Assembly (NCBI GenBank): GCA_015231755.1
Contig: JADGAZ010000005.1
Span: 62,001-126,000 of the forward strand
From: Magnetococcales bacterium
GTDB taxonomy: Bacteria > Pseudomonadota > Magnetococcia > Magnetococcales > Magnetaquicoccaceae
DNA: 64,000 bases
Direction of reading: 5' to 3'
A program made the translations under genes and the position numbers. The notes below the pieces were generated by a model that made no database searches, had not been told where the DNA came from, and saw nothing but the letters and a program-made list of their open reading frames with translations. This document shows positions 1 through 9,152 of the stretch, piece by piece (positions within the stretch are counted from its first letter, which is position 1; each line of letters starts with the position of its first letter).

Positions 1-1
1 A

Positions 2-169
2 CATCAGAAACTCCTCGCCGCCGTGGCGGACCTGATCCAGCGTTTCGAGGCCGGTGATTTTTCCGTGGCCATCGATCTGTTGGCCATTGCCAAAAGCTGG
101 CTGATCGAACACATCATGGATGTGGACATGCGGTTTGTGCCTTTCTTGAAGAGCAAAGGGCTGGATTGA
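2..169 (+). CDS. bacteriohemerythrin, C-terminal fragment (cut by window edge)
   Basis: Only the last 55 codons lie in the window; the frame starts at base 2 and ends with TGA at 167-169. The translated tail contains [17 protein letters not shown], which matches the last helix of bacterial hemerythrins (W..H...D..), where His and Asp are di-iron ligands. Proteins of this family bind O2 at a non-haem di-iron centre and serve in oxygen sensing or delivery, often as partners or domains of signalling proteins. The stop overlaps a possible TTG start of the downstream sensor kinase, which suggests translational coupling. The N-terminus and other iron ligands are outside the window. Confidence 0.75.
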   Translation, partial: HQKLLAAVADLIQRFEAGDFSVAIDLLAIAKSWLIEHIMDVDMRFVPFLKSKGLD

Positions 170-3100
170 GTTGCACCGTGACCATCCGGAATCGACTCCT
201 GGCATTTTTTCTGGCTGGTTGCGCGCTGGTCTGGTGGTCGGGAGCCTGCGCCACAGAGGGGGTCAATCCGTTGGCGTTGCGTCCGCTGATGGAAGGTCTC
301 CCCGCCACTCCCCATCTTTGGATTCTGGAAGATCGAGAGCGCGGATTGACGGTGGCGGATCTCGTCCGTCCCGAAGTGGCGCGACGCTTTCGACCGGTGG
401 GTCCGATCACCAGTCAGGGACTTTCCGGCTCCGCGTGGTGGTTGAGACTCGAAGTGGTCAATCCGGATCGGCAACCCTTGCGCTGGTTTCTGCAAACCTC
501 CAGTCCCACTCTGGACTACCTGGACCTGTTCCAGATGATGCCGGATGGCCCCCCCCAGGTTTGGCGGCTCGGGGATCGGCGTCCGATACAAAACGTCTCC
601 ATCTCCCCGGAACTCCCGGTGATCCCCCTGGTGAGCCAGCCCGGGGAACGCACCATCCTTTACGCCCGTCTGGCCTTCGAGCAGGTCGGCTTCATCGATA
701 CCGACTTGTTGCTGTGGAGTCCGGAAGCCTTCCATCTGAATCATGACCGCAACGGCCTGTTGACCGGGATCTATCTGGGCGGCTTGCTGTTCATGGCTTT
801 TTACAATCTGTTTATTTTCTTCTTCACCCGCATGCGGGAATATTTATGGTATGTGGCCTATGTGGCGGGATTCGCCTGGGCCACCATGGCGGTCACCGGG
901 CTGGGGCATCGCTATTTTTATACGGAATCGGTTGCGTTGACCGAGCATGTGCCCACGTTGTCGATTCAGGTGTCGTTGATCCTGGGGGTGCAGTTCAGCC
1001 GGGTGTTCCTGGATTCGGCCCGTCAGGCGCCCTGGATGGATCGGGTGTTGATCGGGGGCATGATCGGTCTGGGGACCACCATGGTGCTGATCCTGGCCGG
1101 GTTGAAGCTGGTGGCCATGAAGAGCCTGCTCGTGTTGTGCGGATTGATGATTCCGATCATGCCCCTGATCGGTCTGTATCTGTGGTCCCGGGGTCAGGAC
1201 CGGGCCAGACTGATGATTCTGGGATGGAGCTTCATGCTGGCCGGATTCGCCATCAGTCTGGGGCGCTATTATGGTTATCTGCCCACGTCGTTTTTGACCA
1301 TCTGGGGGGGGCGGCTGGGACTGTGGCTGGAAGCGGCCTTTTTGTCGTTGGCACTGGTGGATCACATCAACATCTTGCGCCGGGACAAGGACTTGGCCAT
1401 CCGGCGGGAAAACGAGGCCATGCTGTTGGCCAAAACCGAACTGGAAACCCGGGTATGGGAACGGACCCGGGATCTGCAAGAGGCCAAAAAACGGGCCGAT
1501 GACGCCAATCAGGCCAAGAGTCTCTTTCTGGCCAACATGAGCCACGAGATCCGTACCCCGATGAATGCCATCATCGGCTTGTGTCATCTGGTGCTGCGGG
1601 ATCGTCCCGAGGAACGGCACGGCAAACAATTGGTCACCATCCGCAACGCCGCCCTCGCCTTGTTGGGCATCATCGACGACATCCTCGATTTTTCCAAGAT
1701 CGAAGCCGGCGCGTTGCAAGTCGAAAGCATTGCCTTTTCCTTGCAGGATCTCATCCACGAAATGGTCCGACTCATGGCCCCCCGGGCCGAGGAGAAGGGA
1801 TTGTCGTTTCAACTGGTGGGGTGCGGCGGCAGCGATCTGGTGTTGATGGGAGATCCGTTGCGGTTGCGTCAGGTGATTCTCAATCTGCTTTCCAATGCCA
1901 TCAAGTTTACCGGCCGGGGGGCGGTGCGGCTGGTGGTGGAACGGATCACGGAAAACGGGGAGCCGCGCTGGATCCGCTTCGCGGTCGAAGACAGCGGTAT
2001 CGGCTTGAGCCGGGAGCAGCAGGAAAAATTGTTCAAGCCGTTTCAGCAGGCCGACATCTCCCATGCCCGCCGTCACGGAGGCACGGGTCTGGGGTTGGCC
2101 ATCTGCGAACGGTTGGTCATCGCCATGGGGGGACACATTTCCGTGGAGAGCGCCGTCGGAGTGGGCAGCACCTTTTCCGCCTGGCTTCCCTGGTCCGCGG
2201 GTACGCTGGATGTCGGCGAGTCGACCCGCGTCGCCAGTGGTCCAGCGCCGGTTGTGGGTGGTCAGACCTGGGCCCCCGCGGAAGAGGCTCTGCTTCGCAT
2301 CCGGGGCGCCTCCGTGCTGTTGGTGGATGACATCGCCTTGAACCGGGAGATCGCCCGGGCTTTCCTGGAAGGATATGGACTCCGGGTCACGGTGGCGGAG
2401 GATGGGCGGGAGGCGGTGAATCTGGCAGGCGCCATGGCTTTCGATCTGGTGCTGATGGATATACAGATGCCCGGCTTGAATGGTCTGCTGGCCACCCGGG
2501 AGATCCGACGCCTGCCGGGTCGGGAGGCGTGGCCTATCCTCGCCATGACTGCCCACGCCCTGGACGAGGATCGACGCGCCTGTCTGGAGGCGGGCATGAA
2601 CGACCATCTCACCAAGCCGTTGGATCCGGAGCGCTTCTTCACCAAGCTGGTGCAGTGGATTCCCCCCCGCACGCCTTTGGTCCAAACGGAGACGACGCGC
2701 TCCGAACCGGTGGCGGCTTGCGATTCGGTGGCCCTGCCGGATCTGGAACGGTCCGGCCTCGATCTGGAACGGGCCTTGCGGTTGGTGCATGGCAATCGTC
2801 GGGTGTTGCGTCTTTCTTTGGATGCTTTCGCACGGGACCATCGGGAGGCGGCGGTGCGCATCCGTACCGCCTGGGAGCAGGGACAAACCGAAGGAATCAA
2901 ACCGTTGGTCCATGCCCTCAAGGGATTGTCGGGCAATCTGGGAATGACGCGTCTCGGGGAGTTGGCCCGCACGCTGGATGAAGGTCTGGCCCGGGGGACG
3001 TTCGTGGCAGGGGATGTGCTTGCGTTGATCGGGGAGTTGGAGCGGATCCTGATCGTTTTGGCACGCCTCGATCCCCTGGCTCCTCTGGAGTGCCCGCTCC

Positions 3101-3336
3101 CGTCGGCCCCTGGGGGGGAGAGGGATCGGGTTGGTTTCGAGGCGCAATGTCAGATGTTGCGGCGTCTGCTGGAAACCGGAGACTTTTCCGCCCAGGATCA
3201 GTTGCCGAAGATCGCCGCCCATCTGGGTGGCCGTGGGGCACGGCTCTTTTCCCTTTTGGAGTCCCAGACCGCGGCCTTTGCCACCGAGGAAGCCCTGGTC
3301 ACCCTGGCCGCCTTGCAACGAGAGATGCGGAGCTGA
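166..3336 (+). CDS. 7TM hybrid sensor histidine kinase with REC and HPt domains
   Basis: A membrane sensor of the 7TMR-DISM type. After a signal-like N-terminus come a periplasmic DISMED2-like beta domain (about residues 30-190), a seven-helix membrane block (about 200-420), a short coiled coil, HisKA with phospho-acceptor His460 in [10 protein letters not shown], HATPase_c (about 555-690), a receiver with Asp765 in LMDIQMPG, and an HPt with His916 in [11 protein letters not shown]. This is a complete His-Asp-His phosphorelay on one chain. About 90 further residues have no recognised domain. The TTG at 166 overlaps the upstream stop and is preceded by AAAGGG; GTG at 178 is an alternative start. 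The ligand is unknown. Adjacency to hemerythrin hints at redox or oxygen input, which is inference. Confidence 0.9.
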   Translation: MSCTVTIRNRLLAFFLAGCALVWWSGACATEGVNPLALRPLMEGLPATPHLWILEDRERGLTVADLVRPEVARRFRPVGPITSQGLSGSAWWLRLEVVNPDRQPLRWFLQTSSPTLDYLDLFQMMPDGPPQVWRLGDRRPIQNVSISPELPVIPLVSQPGERTILYARLAFEQVGFIDTDLLLWSPEAFHLNHDRNGLLTGIYLGGLLFMAFYNLFIFFFTRMREYLWYVAYVAGFAWATMAVTGLGHRYFYTESVALTEHVPTLSIQVSLILGVQFSRVFLDSARQAPWMDRVLIGGMIGLGTTMVLILAGLKLVAMKSLLVLCGLMIPIMPLIGLYLWSRGQDRARLMILGWSFMLAGFAISLGRYYGYLPTSFLTIWGGRLGLWLEAAFLSLALVDHINILRRDKDLAIRRENEAMLLAKTELETRVWERTRDLQEAKKRADDANQAKSLFLANMSHEIRTPMNAIIGLCHLVLRDRPEERHGKQLVTIRNAALALLGIIDDILDFSKIEAGALQVESIAFSLQDLIHEMVRLMAPRAEEKGLSFQLVGCGGSDLVLMGDPLRLRQVILNLLSNAIKFTGRGAVRLVVERITENGEPRWIRFAVEDSGIGLSREQQEKLFKPFQQADISHARRHGGTGLGLAICERLVIAMGGHISVESAVGVGSTFSAWLPWSAGTLDVGESTRVASGPAPVVGGQTWAPAEEALLRIRGASVLLVDDIALNREIARAFLEGYGLRVTVAEDGREAVNLAGAMAFDLVLMDIQMPGLNGLLATREIRRLPGREAWPILAMTAHALDEDRRACLEAGMNDHLTKPLDPERFFTKLVQWIPPRTPLVQTETTRSEPVAACDSVALPDLERSGLDLERALRLVHGNRRVLRLSLDAFARDHREAAVRIRTAWEQGQTEGIKPLVHALKGLSGNLGMTRLGELARTLDEGLARGTFVAGDVLALIGELERILIVLARLDPLAPLECPLPSAPGGERDRVGFEAQCQMLRRLLETGDFSAQDQLPKIAAHLGGRGARLFSLLESQTAAFATEEALVTLAALQREMRS

Positions 3337-3419
3337 TCCGGTCGTTCCCGGCTGTGCATGGCAGGTCACCCCAGAAAAACGTGAAACTGGACACTCCTTA
3401 CCAATAAGGCAATCGTCTT

Positions 3420-5636
3420 ATGTCTCCTTCCCGTCATACGCACTTTTTTTTGCAGGGCAACCGTGCGGTCATTGCCCGTCGTTGGCCTCGGGTGTGGGCC
3501 TGGTTGACGCAAGCCCCGGAACGTCTCGTTTTGGGGTGGGAGGAGGGGAAAACACCTCAGGTGGATGGTCGTCTGGTGTGCAGCCATCGGGATCCGGAGG
3601 CCGAGGCCCGTTGGCAGTTGGCCTCCATCCCGACCGACAGCGCTTGTGTGTGGGTCTATGGTGTGGGTTCCGGTGCCGTGGCCCGGTTGCTGTTGCGTCG
3701 CGTTTCCCTGGAACGCCTGGTGGTGGTGGTATGCGACGCGGCCACCGCCCGGATCTCCCTGGAAGGGTTTGATCATAAAGAGTGGCTGGAAGATCCCCGG
3801 GTGACATGGCAAACCCCCGGCGAACATGGGGAGTGGCTCCGGTCTCCGGCGGTGTTCATTCCCTTCGACTGGCAGAACGCGTTGCCTGGCACCCAGGGCG
3901 AGGGGTTGCGCAACCGGATTCAATGTGAACTGGACTCGGCCATCTTGAATCAGGATGCCCGGCGTCTTCCCTGGCTGAAGTCTCATATCGATGACAATGC
4001 CCCATACTGGCAGCAAGACCCGGATATCGCCACGCTCGCCGGCCAATGGCAGGGACAAACCGTTGTGGTGGCGGCGGCAGGTCCGACCCTTTCGGACCAT
4101 TTCGGGGCGTTGGCGACGGCCCGTCATCCTGTGATCGCGGTGGGTGCGGCGCTCAAGCCGTTGCTGAACGCGCGGATCCGACCGGATATCGTGATCACTC
4201 TGGATCCGACGCCGATCATCGTCCACCATTTTCATGCCGACTTGAGCCTGCTGCAAGAGACGGTGCTGGTCTATTTTCCCGCCACCGATCCTTGGATCGT
4301 GGCCCATTGGCCGGGTCCGCGTCGGGTGGCCTGCAGCGACGGGATTCTTTACGCGTCGTTTCTGGAACACAGACCAGCGTGTACGCGCCTTTTTACCAGC
4401 GGCACCGTGACCCATGCCGCAGCGGATCTGGCCCGTTTGCTGGGAGCGGGTCGGGTGCTGCTGATGGGAGCGGATTTCTCATTTCCCGATGGAAAAAGAC
4501 ATGTCGCGGGTACGGCCCACAGTCAGGTCGCCTTTTCGGCCTCGGAGAGCCTGGTGAATGGTTGGGGCGAACCGGTGCCCAGTCAGCCGGCGATGAAAAG
4601 TTTTTGTCACGATCTGGAGGTGCTGATCGTGCGTCATCCCACCATCGCATGGTTTCAGGCCAGCCGTCGGGGCGCCCGGATCGCCGGTTGCCACTATCCG
4701 GAAGGCAGCGATCTGGAAGCGTTCCTGGCTGCGCCGTTTCAGCCGGCCAACCCGCTTCCGGTCGAACAGATCCGGATTGCGGCCCGAAAGAAGGCGCGTC
4801 AGCGCCTGTGGTCGGAAACGGAACATCTGCTGGCGCCCTTGGAGCGGGACGAATCCCTTTCCATGGAGGACGGATTGCTGCTGGTGATGGCCCGTCTGCA
4901 TCACGGTGCCCGTGAACAAGCCTTGTCCCTGCTGGATGCGCTGCTCGACCGTTCCCCGACCGATCTGGCGGTCCGGATTCGTTTGATGGCGCTGCGGGGG
5001 GAGGGGTTGATTCCAAGCGAACCGGATGAATCCCTCCATTTGTTGCGTGGTGCGTTGAATTGGGCTCAAGCATCTGGATTGGCGGACGAAGAGGCCTTTG
5101 TGACGGTTCGTCTGGCCCGTTTTTATCGGCATCGGGGCCAACTGCAACCGGCGTTGACCCGATGGCGGGAGGTGGTCGAACTCACGGGCTCCGGGACGGA
5201 GCGCGCCTTCTATCAGATGGAATGGGCGGATCTCTTGCAACAGACTGGACAGGTCATGGCCGCCGAAACACTGTTGCAGGAAGCGGCGCAGGTCTGTGAA
5301 CGGGAGGGACTGGTTTGTGGCGCCGCCCAGGCCCGACATCAACGGTTTGTCTTGAGGATGGCGTTTCCGGATGGGGATCCCCCCGAAGATCCCGACTGTC
5401 GCCGCAAGGTTGCCCAGGTGATCGAGGCGTTTCGTCAGGGCCGTGTGGCGACGGGCAATCAGGCCATGGTTGGCAGCATCGACTGTCTGTTGAAAGCCAT
5501 TCAGGCCGGGCGCATCCAACCGCGTCCCCCCTTGCCTCAGGTGCTGAAATCCGTGGTCATGGCCCAGGCCAACCGCGACTGGGTCCGGGTGGCGGATCTG
5601 CTGGAATTTGAACTGTCGTCATTTTTTTCGGTATGA
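3420..5636 (+). CDS. Maf-family (motility accessory factor, DUF115/MptE-like) protein with TPR-like C-terminus
   Basis: The central part (about residues 210-450) has the DUF115/Maf signature: a hydrophobic strand, then AAAGPTL around Gly221, then AVGAALKPLL and PDIVITLDPTP, followed by LLMGADFSFPDGK. In other flagellated bacteria Maf proteins attach nonulosonic acids to flagellin in the cytoplasm. Residues from about 460 to 700 are helical and look like degenerate TPR repeats (for example ALSLLDALLDRSPTDLAVRI). At 738 residues it fits the longer Maf proteins. No nonulosonate biosynthesis genes or flagellin lie in the window, so the sugar and target are not known. The ATG at 3420 follows AAGG at about 12 nt. 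Confidence 0.8.
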   Translation: MSPSRHTHFFLQGNRAVIARRWPRVWAWLTQAPERLVLGWEEGKTPQVDGRLVCSHRDPEAEARWQLASIPTDSACVWVYGVGSGAVARLLLRRVSLERLVVVVCDAATARISLEGFDHKEWLEDPRVTWQTPGEHGEWLRSPAVFIPFDWQNALPGTQGEGLRNRIQCELDSAILNQDARRLPWLKSHIDDNAPYWQQDPDIATLAGQWQGQTVVVAAAGPTLSDHFGALATARHPVIAVGAALKPLLNARIRPDIVITLDPTPIIVHHFHADLSLLQETVLVYFPATDPWIVAHWPGPRRVACSDGILYASFLEHRPACTRLFTSGTVTHAAADLARLLGAGRVLLMGADFSFPDGKRHVAGTAHSQVAFSASESLVNGWGEPVPSQPAMKSFCHDLEVLIVRHPTIAWFQASRRGARIAGCHYPEGSDLEAFLAAPFQPANPLPVEQIRIAARKKARQRLWSETEHLLAPLERDESLSMEDGLLLVMARLHHGAREQALSLLDALLDRSPTDLAVRIRLMALRGEGLIPSEPDESLHLLRGALNWAQASGLADEEAFVTVRLARFYRHRGQLQPALTRWREVVELTGSGTERAFYQMEWADLLQQTGQVMAAETLLQEAAQVCEREGLVCGAAQARHQRFVLRMAFPDGDPPEDPDCRRKVAQVIEAFRQGRVATGNQAMVGSIDCLLKAIQAGRIQPRPPLPQVLKSVVMAQANRDWVRVADLLEFELSSFFSV

Positions 5637-5737
5637 GCCTTGGCGTTCGGTCGGATTCAACGGTTCTGCCCCATGGCAGACTCGCGGAGTGAAGCGCCAT
5701 TTTTTTGCAGACCTTTTTTCACGCCAAGGGATCCCCC

Positions 5738-7303
5738 ATGAGTCAAAATTCTTTGCCCCGCATCCTGATCGTCGATGACGAGCAGCACAATCTTCAGGTG
5801 CTGGGCAACGCGCTGAAAAATCTGGCCCAGATTTTTGTCGTCACCTCCGGCGAACAGGCCTTGCGCAAGCTGGCCACCGCCCCATATCCGGACATGATTC
5901 TTCTGGATATCGTCATGCCCAGGCTCGACGGCTTCGAGGTGTGCCGCAAGGTCAAGGAGCAGGCGGTTCTGGCCGACATTCCGGTGATTTTCATCACCGC
6001 CATGGATTCCGAGGCCGACGAGGCCAAAGGATTTGCCCTGGGGGCGGTGGATTTCATCACCAAGCCGATTCGTCCGGCCATTGTCGTGGCCCGGGTTTCC
6101 ACCCATCTGACTTTGCAGGCCCGCAAGCGGGAGTTGATCCACGCCCGCAAGGAGGCCGAAGAGGCCAATAAGGCCAAAAGCGCTTTTCTGGCCACCATGA
6201 GTCATGAAATCCGTACCCCGCTCAATGGCATTCTCGGCATGGCGGAACTCCTGAGCGAAATCGACATGGCCGACCAGGGACGGGAGTATGTCCGGGGGCT
6301 GATCAACTCCGGTCGGGCGTTGTTGACCATCATCGACGATGTGCTGGACTACTCCAAGATCGAAGCCGACAAGTTGCGCATGGAGTCCATCCCCCTGGAT
6401 CCCCACGCCATGTTGAACGATCTGGCCATGCTGTTCCGGGGGTTCGCCGGCAAACGCCGGATCGATTTCAAGCAAGACATCGCCGACACTCTGCCGGAAT
6501 GGATTCTGGGGGATCCGACCCGGTTGCGTCAGGTGCTGGTCAACCTGCTTTCCAACGCGGTGAAGTTCACCCATGCAGGCAGCGTGACCCTTTCTGCCAC
6601 CCCTGCGATGGATTCCAGGCTGGGACGGGCGGTGCGCTTCGAGGTGCGGGATACCGGGGTGGGCATCTCCCGGGAGCAGTTCGCGAAACTGTTCCAGGCC
6701 TTCGAGCAGGCCGAAACCTCCACCACCCGCCGTTATGGCGGCACCGGATTGGGACTGGCGATCACCCGCAAGCTGGTCGGATTGATGCAAGGGCGCATCG
6801 AGGTGGAAAGCACCCCCGGGGTGGGTAGCTGTTTTGTGGTGGTGCTGCCCATGGAGATGTGTGATCCCCAGTCGTCCAGCTCCCGGGACAGCTCTTTGGC
6901 GGATCCGGGATTTGCCCGGGGGGCGCGGATTCTGGTGGCTGAGGGCGATCCCATCAATCGGGCGGTGTTGCGGGGCATGTTGAAACGTTTCGATCTGCGT
7001 GTGGAATTCGCCGACAATGGACGGCAGGCTCTGGAGATTCTGGCGCGTTCCGCCTTCGATTTGATTTTCATGGATTGCCTGATGCCGGAAATGGATGGTT
7101 ACGCCACCTGTCGGGCGATTCGTGCCCAGGAGCAGGATCGTCACACCCCCATCGTGGCCATGACCGCCTTTGCCTTGCAGGAGAACCGGGAGATGTGTCT
7201 GGCCGCGGGCATGGACGACTGTCTGTCCAAACCTGTCACCCGTTGGGGGATTCAATCGGCCATGATGCGTTGGCTTTCGGATCGGATTGCAACGCCTTCT
7301 TGA
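5738..7303 (+). CDS. REC-HisKA-HATPase-REC hybrid histidine kinase (soluble)
   Basis: A cytoplasmic hybrid kinase with no membrane segment. An N-terminal receiver (Asp57 in LLDIVMPRLDG) is followed by a short coiled coil, HisKA with His156 in [10 protein letters not shown], HATPase_c with [11 protein letters not shown], and a second receiver with Asp446 in FMDCLMPEMDG. The N-terminal receiver implies that another kinase controls it. In the second receiver the usual acidic pair reads AEGD, so one pocket residue is Gly instead of Asp or Asn. The ATG at 5738 was chosen because it follows AAGGGA and begins right before the receiver; an upstream TTG at 5705 is in frame but less likely. It forms a run with the Maf gene and the 7TM kinase. 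Confidence 0.9.
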   Translation: MSQNSLPRILIVDDEQHNLQVLGNALKNLAQIFVVTSGEQALRKLATAPYPDMILLDIVMPRLDGFEVCRKVKEQAVLADIPVIFITAMDSEADEAKGFALGAVDFITKPIRPAIVVARVSTHLTLQARKRELIHARKEAEEANKAKSAFLATMSHEIRTPLNGILGMAELLSEIDMADQGREYVRGLINSGRALLTIIDDVLDYSKIEADKLRMESIPLDPHAMLNDLAMLFRGFAGKRRIDFKQDIADTLPEWILGDPTRLRQVLVNLLSNAVKFTHAGSVTLSATPAMDSRLGRAVRFEVRDTGVGISREQFAKLFQAFEQAETSTTRRYGGTGLGLAITRKLVGLMQGRIEVESTPGVGSCFVVVLPMEMCDPQSSSSRDSSLADPGFARGARILVAEGDPINRAVLRGMLKRFDLRVEFADNGRQALEILARSAFDLIFMDCLMPEMDGYATCRAIRAQEQDRHTPIVAMTAFALQENREMCLAAGMDDCLSKPVTRWGIQSAMMRWLSDRIATPS

Positions 7304-7358
7304 CGGCAATCCGGCCATGGGAGAGGCGGCGGGGAGGGGGGTGAGAGGGCCGGAGGTC

Positions 7359-7516
7359 ATGGTTGCATCGGAAGTCCAATGGTGCGCCGCAGCGTGGCGT
7401 CAAGGTCTGGAAGACCAGGGGGACGGGGGTGATCCGCGGGGCTGAACCTGGAGGAACTGGAGGCGGCGGTGGGACGCGCCATCATGTTGTTGCAAGAGTA
7501 TGCTGGGGAGGAATAA
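7359..7516 (+). pseudogene. possible small ORF split by a frameshift
   Basis: An ATG at 7359 with a very good Shine-Dalgarno sequence (CCGGAGGTC) opens a short frame that stops at 7443-7445 after 28 codons. A second frame shifted at the GGGG run near 7438 then reads LNLEELEAAVGRAIMLLQEY and ends at TAA 7514-7516. The two halves joined would give a charged helical protein of about 52 residues. This could be a decayed gene, a sequencing indel in the G run, or chance. No family is recognised. Confidence 0.3.
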
Positions 7517-7841
7517 TGAATTTGATGTCATCGGAGGTGCGGAAAAAAATAAATCAAAAATAATAAATCATTATTCTTGATGTGATAAAAACCGCTCCTG
7601 GATACGCCTGTCCCCTGCGCTTATGTTGCACCGCAATGCGCTAGTGGGTTGATAGAAAATATGTATTAACAATCAAGAATATTGATATAGTCTTTTATAG
7701 AAGAAATTTATTCTTGAAGGTCGGAACTCTTTTGTATATTATGGTCTCTATACGGGGACATCAGCAAAATTGGTGAATGTTAAAACTAAGAATCAATATT
7801 AAACATCTTGAGTTTTCCTAGAACATCCCAGGAGTGACCTA
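7517..7841 (+). promoter_or_regulatory. AT-rich upstream region and promoter of the dsr genes
   Basis: This stretch is clearly AT-richer than its neighbours. A sigma70-like promoter is visible: -35 TTGAAG at 7714-7719, 17 nt spacer, -10 TATTAT at 7737-7742, giving a leader of roughly 90 nt before dsrA. The nonamer ATTCTTGAT occurs at 7573-7581, inverted at 7672-7680, and as ATTCTTGAA at 7710-7718 overlapping the -35. These could be operator sites. The dsrA ribosome site AGGAG lies at 7830-7834. Promoter and operator are read by eye only. Confidence 0.5.
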
Positions 7842-9089
7842 ATGAGCGAACAAGAACAGCAGAAAGACCAATCTTTTCAACTCAATCCAACGCCCATGCT
7901 GGACGATTTGGAAAATGGTCCTTGGCCAAGCTTCATCAAGGGCTTCAAGGAGACGGCGCAACGCACCGGCAAGACCATGGTGCGCGGTGTTCTCGATCAA
8001 CTCAACTATTCCTACGAGACCCGCATGGGGTATTGGAAGGGGGGTGTGGTCGGCGTTCATGGTTATGGCGCCGGGATCATCAGCCGCTACAGCATGATCA
8101 GCGACAAGTTCCCCGAAGCCACCGAATTCCACACCATGCGCATTCAGCCTGCTCCTGGTCTGCATTACAATACCAAGTCCCTGCGCCACATGTGCGATGT
8201 CTGGGAAAAATACGGCTCGGGTCTGATCTCCATGCATGGCCAGACCGGCAACCTGCAACTCCAGGGCATCAAGGCGGAGTACGTCCAGGCCTGTTTTGAC
8301 GAACTCAACCAGGAAGGCTGGGATCTGGGTGGCGCCGGCGCCACGGTGCGTACCGGTCTGTCCTGCGTGGGTCCGGCCCGCTGCGAGCAGGCCTGCTACG
8401 ACACCTTGCACGCCCATGGCAAAGTACTCTCTTATTATTCCGATCTGACCCACCGTCCCCAACTCCCCTACAAAGCCAAATTCAAGTTCTCTGGATGCCC
8501 GAATGACTGCACCAACAGCATTCAGCGCAGCGACTATTCCGTGATCGGAACCTGGCGGGACGATATCAAGATCAACGAAGCCGAAGTGGAAAAATTCATC
8601 GAGGCCAAGGGTGTGGACTATCTGGTCAACAACGTCATCACCCGTTGTCCCACCAAAGCCATCACCCTGCAAGGCGGCAAAATGGTCATCGACAACCGGG
8701 ATTGCGTGCGCTGCATGCACTGCCTGAACGTCATGCCCAAGGCCCTGTCTCCCGGAGACGACCGTGGCATCACCCTGCTGGTGGGTGGCAAGGGTCACCT
8801 GAAAGTGGGCAACATGTTGGGATCGGTCATGGTTCCCTTCATGAAGATGGAAACCGAAGAGGATATGGATGCCTTCATCGAGTTGGTGGACCGCATGATC
8901 GACTACTGGTCGGAAAACGGCCTCGATCACGAACGGATCGGCGAGTGCATTGAACGGGTCGGCATGCAGCAGTTCTTGGACGCTGTTGGCCTGGAGGCGT
9001 CCGTGGAGATGGTCTCCCATCCCCGCGACAATCCGTTCTTCAAGGCCGGTGAGTACTCCACCGACGAAGACGAGCGGGATGCCGCCTGA
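7842..9089 (+). CDS. dsrA: dissimilatory sulfite reductase alpha subunit
   Basis: DsrA pairs with DsrB in the alpha2-beta2 sirohaem enzyme that interconverts sulfite and sulfide-level sulfur in the cytoplasm. The sirohaem-[4Fe-4S] binding cysteines are visible as Cx5C (Cys175, Cys181, in SCVGPARC) and Cx3C (Cys219, Cys223, in GCPNDC). A ferredoxin-like insertion follows with RCPTKAI and DCVRCMHC. The length of 415 residues is normal for the family. The start follows AGGAG at good spacing. It is the first gene of dsrA-dsrB-dsrL. Whether the enzyme runs oxidatively or reductively cannot be read from this sequence by eye; the neighbouring dsrL favours the oxidative or disproportionating type. 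Confidence 0.95.
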   Translation: MSEQEQQKDQSFQLNPTPMLDDLENGPWPSFIKGFKETAQRTGKTMVRGVLDQLNYSYETRMGYWKGGVVGVHGYGAGIISRYSMISDKFPEATEFHTMRIQPAPGLHYNTKSLRHMCDVWEKYGSGLISMHGQTGNLQLQGIKAEYVQACFDELNQEGWDLGGAGATVRTGLSCVGPARCEQACYDTLHAHGKVLSYYSDLTHRPQLPYKAKFKFSGCPNDCTNSIQRSDYSVIGTWRDDIKINEAEVEKFIEAKGVDYLVNNVITRCPTKAITLQGGKMVIDNRDCVRCMHCLNVMPKALSPGDDRGITLLVGGKGHLKVGNMLGSVMVPFMKMETEEDMDAFIELVDRMIDYWSENGLDHERIGECIERVGMQQFLDAVGLEASVEMVSHPRDNPFFKAGEYSTDEDERDAA

Positions 9090-9152
9090 TCGCGGACCCC
9101 ATCACGAATCACTACAGGCACCATTAATCAAATTCAGGGAGATGTATGACCC

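Noticed and set aside
844-3369. Long minus-strand open frame opposite the 7TM kinase
   Set aside because: It mirrors a clearly functional kinase frame; Gln/His/Pro-rich translation is typical of antisense frames.
7663-7690. Possible FNR box near ATCAAGAATATTGAT
   Set aside because: The half sites are in the opposite order to TTGAT-N4-ATCAA and the spacing is 5, so it does not fit the FNR consensus.
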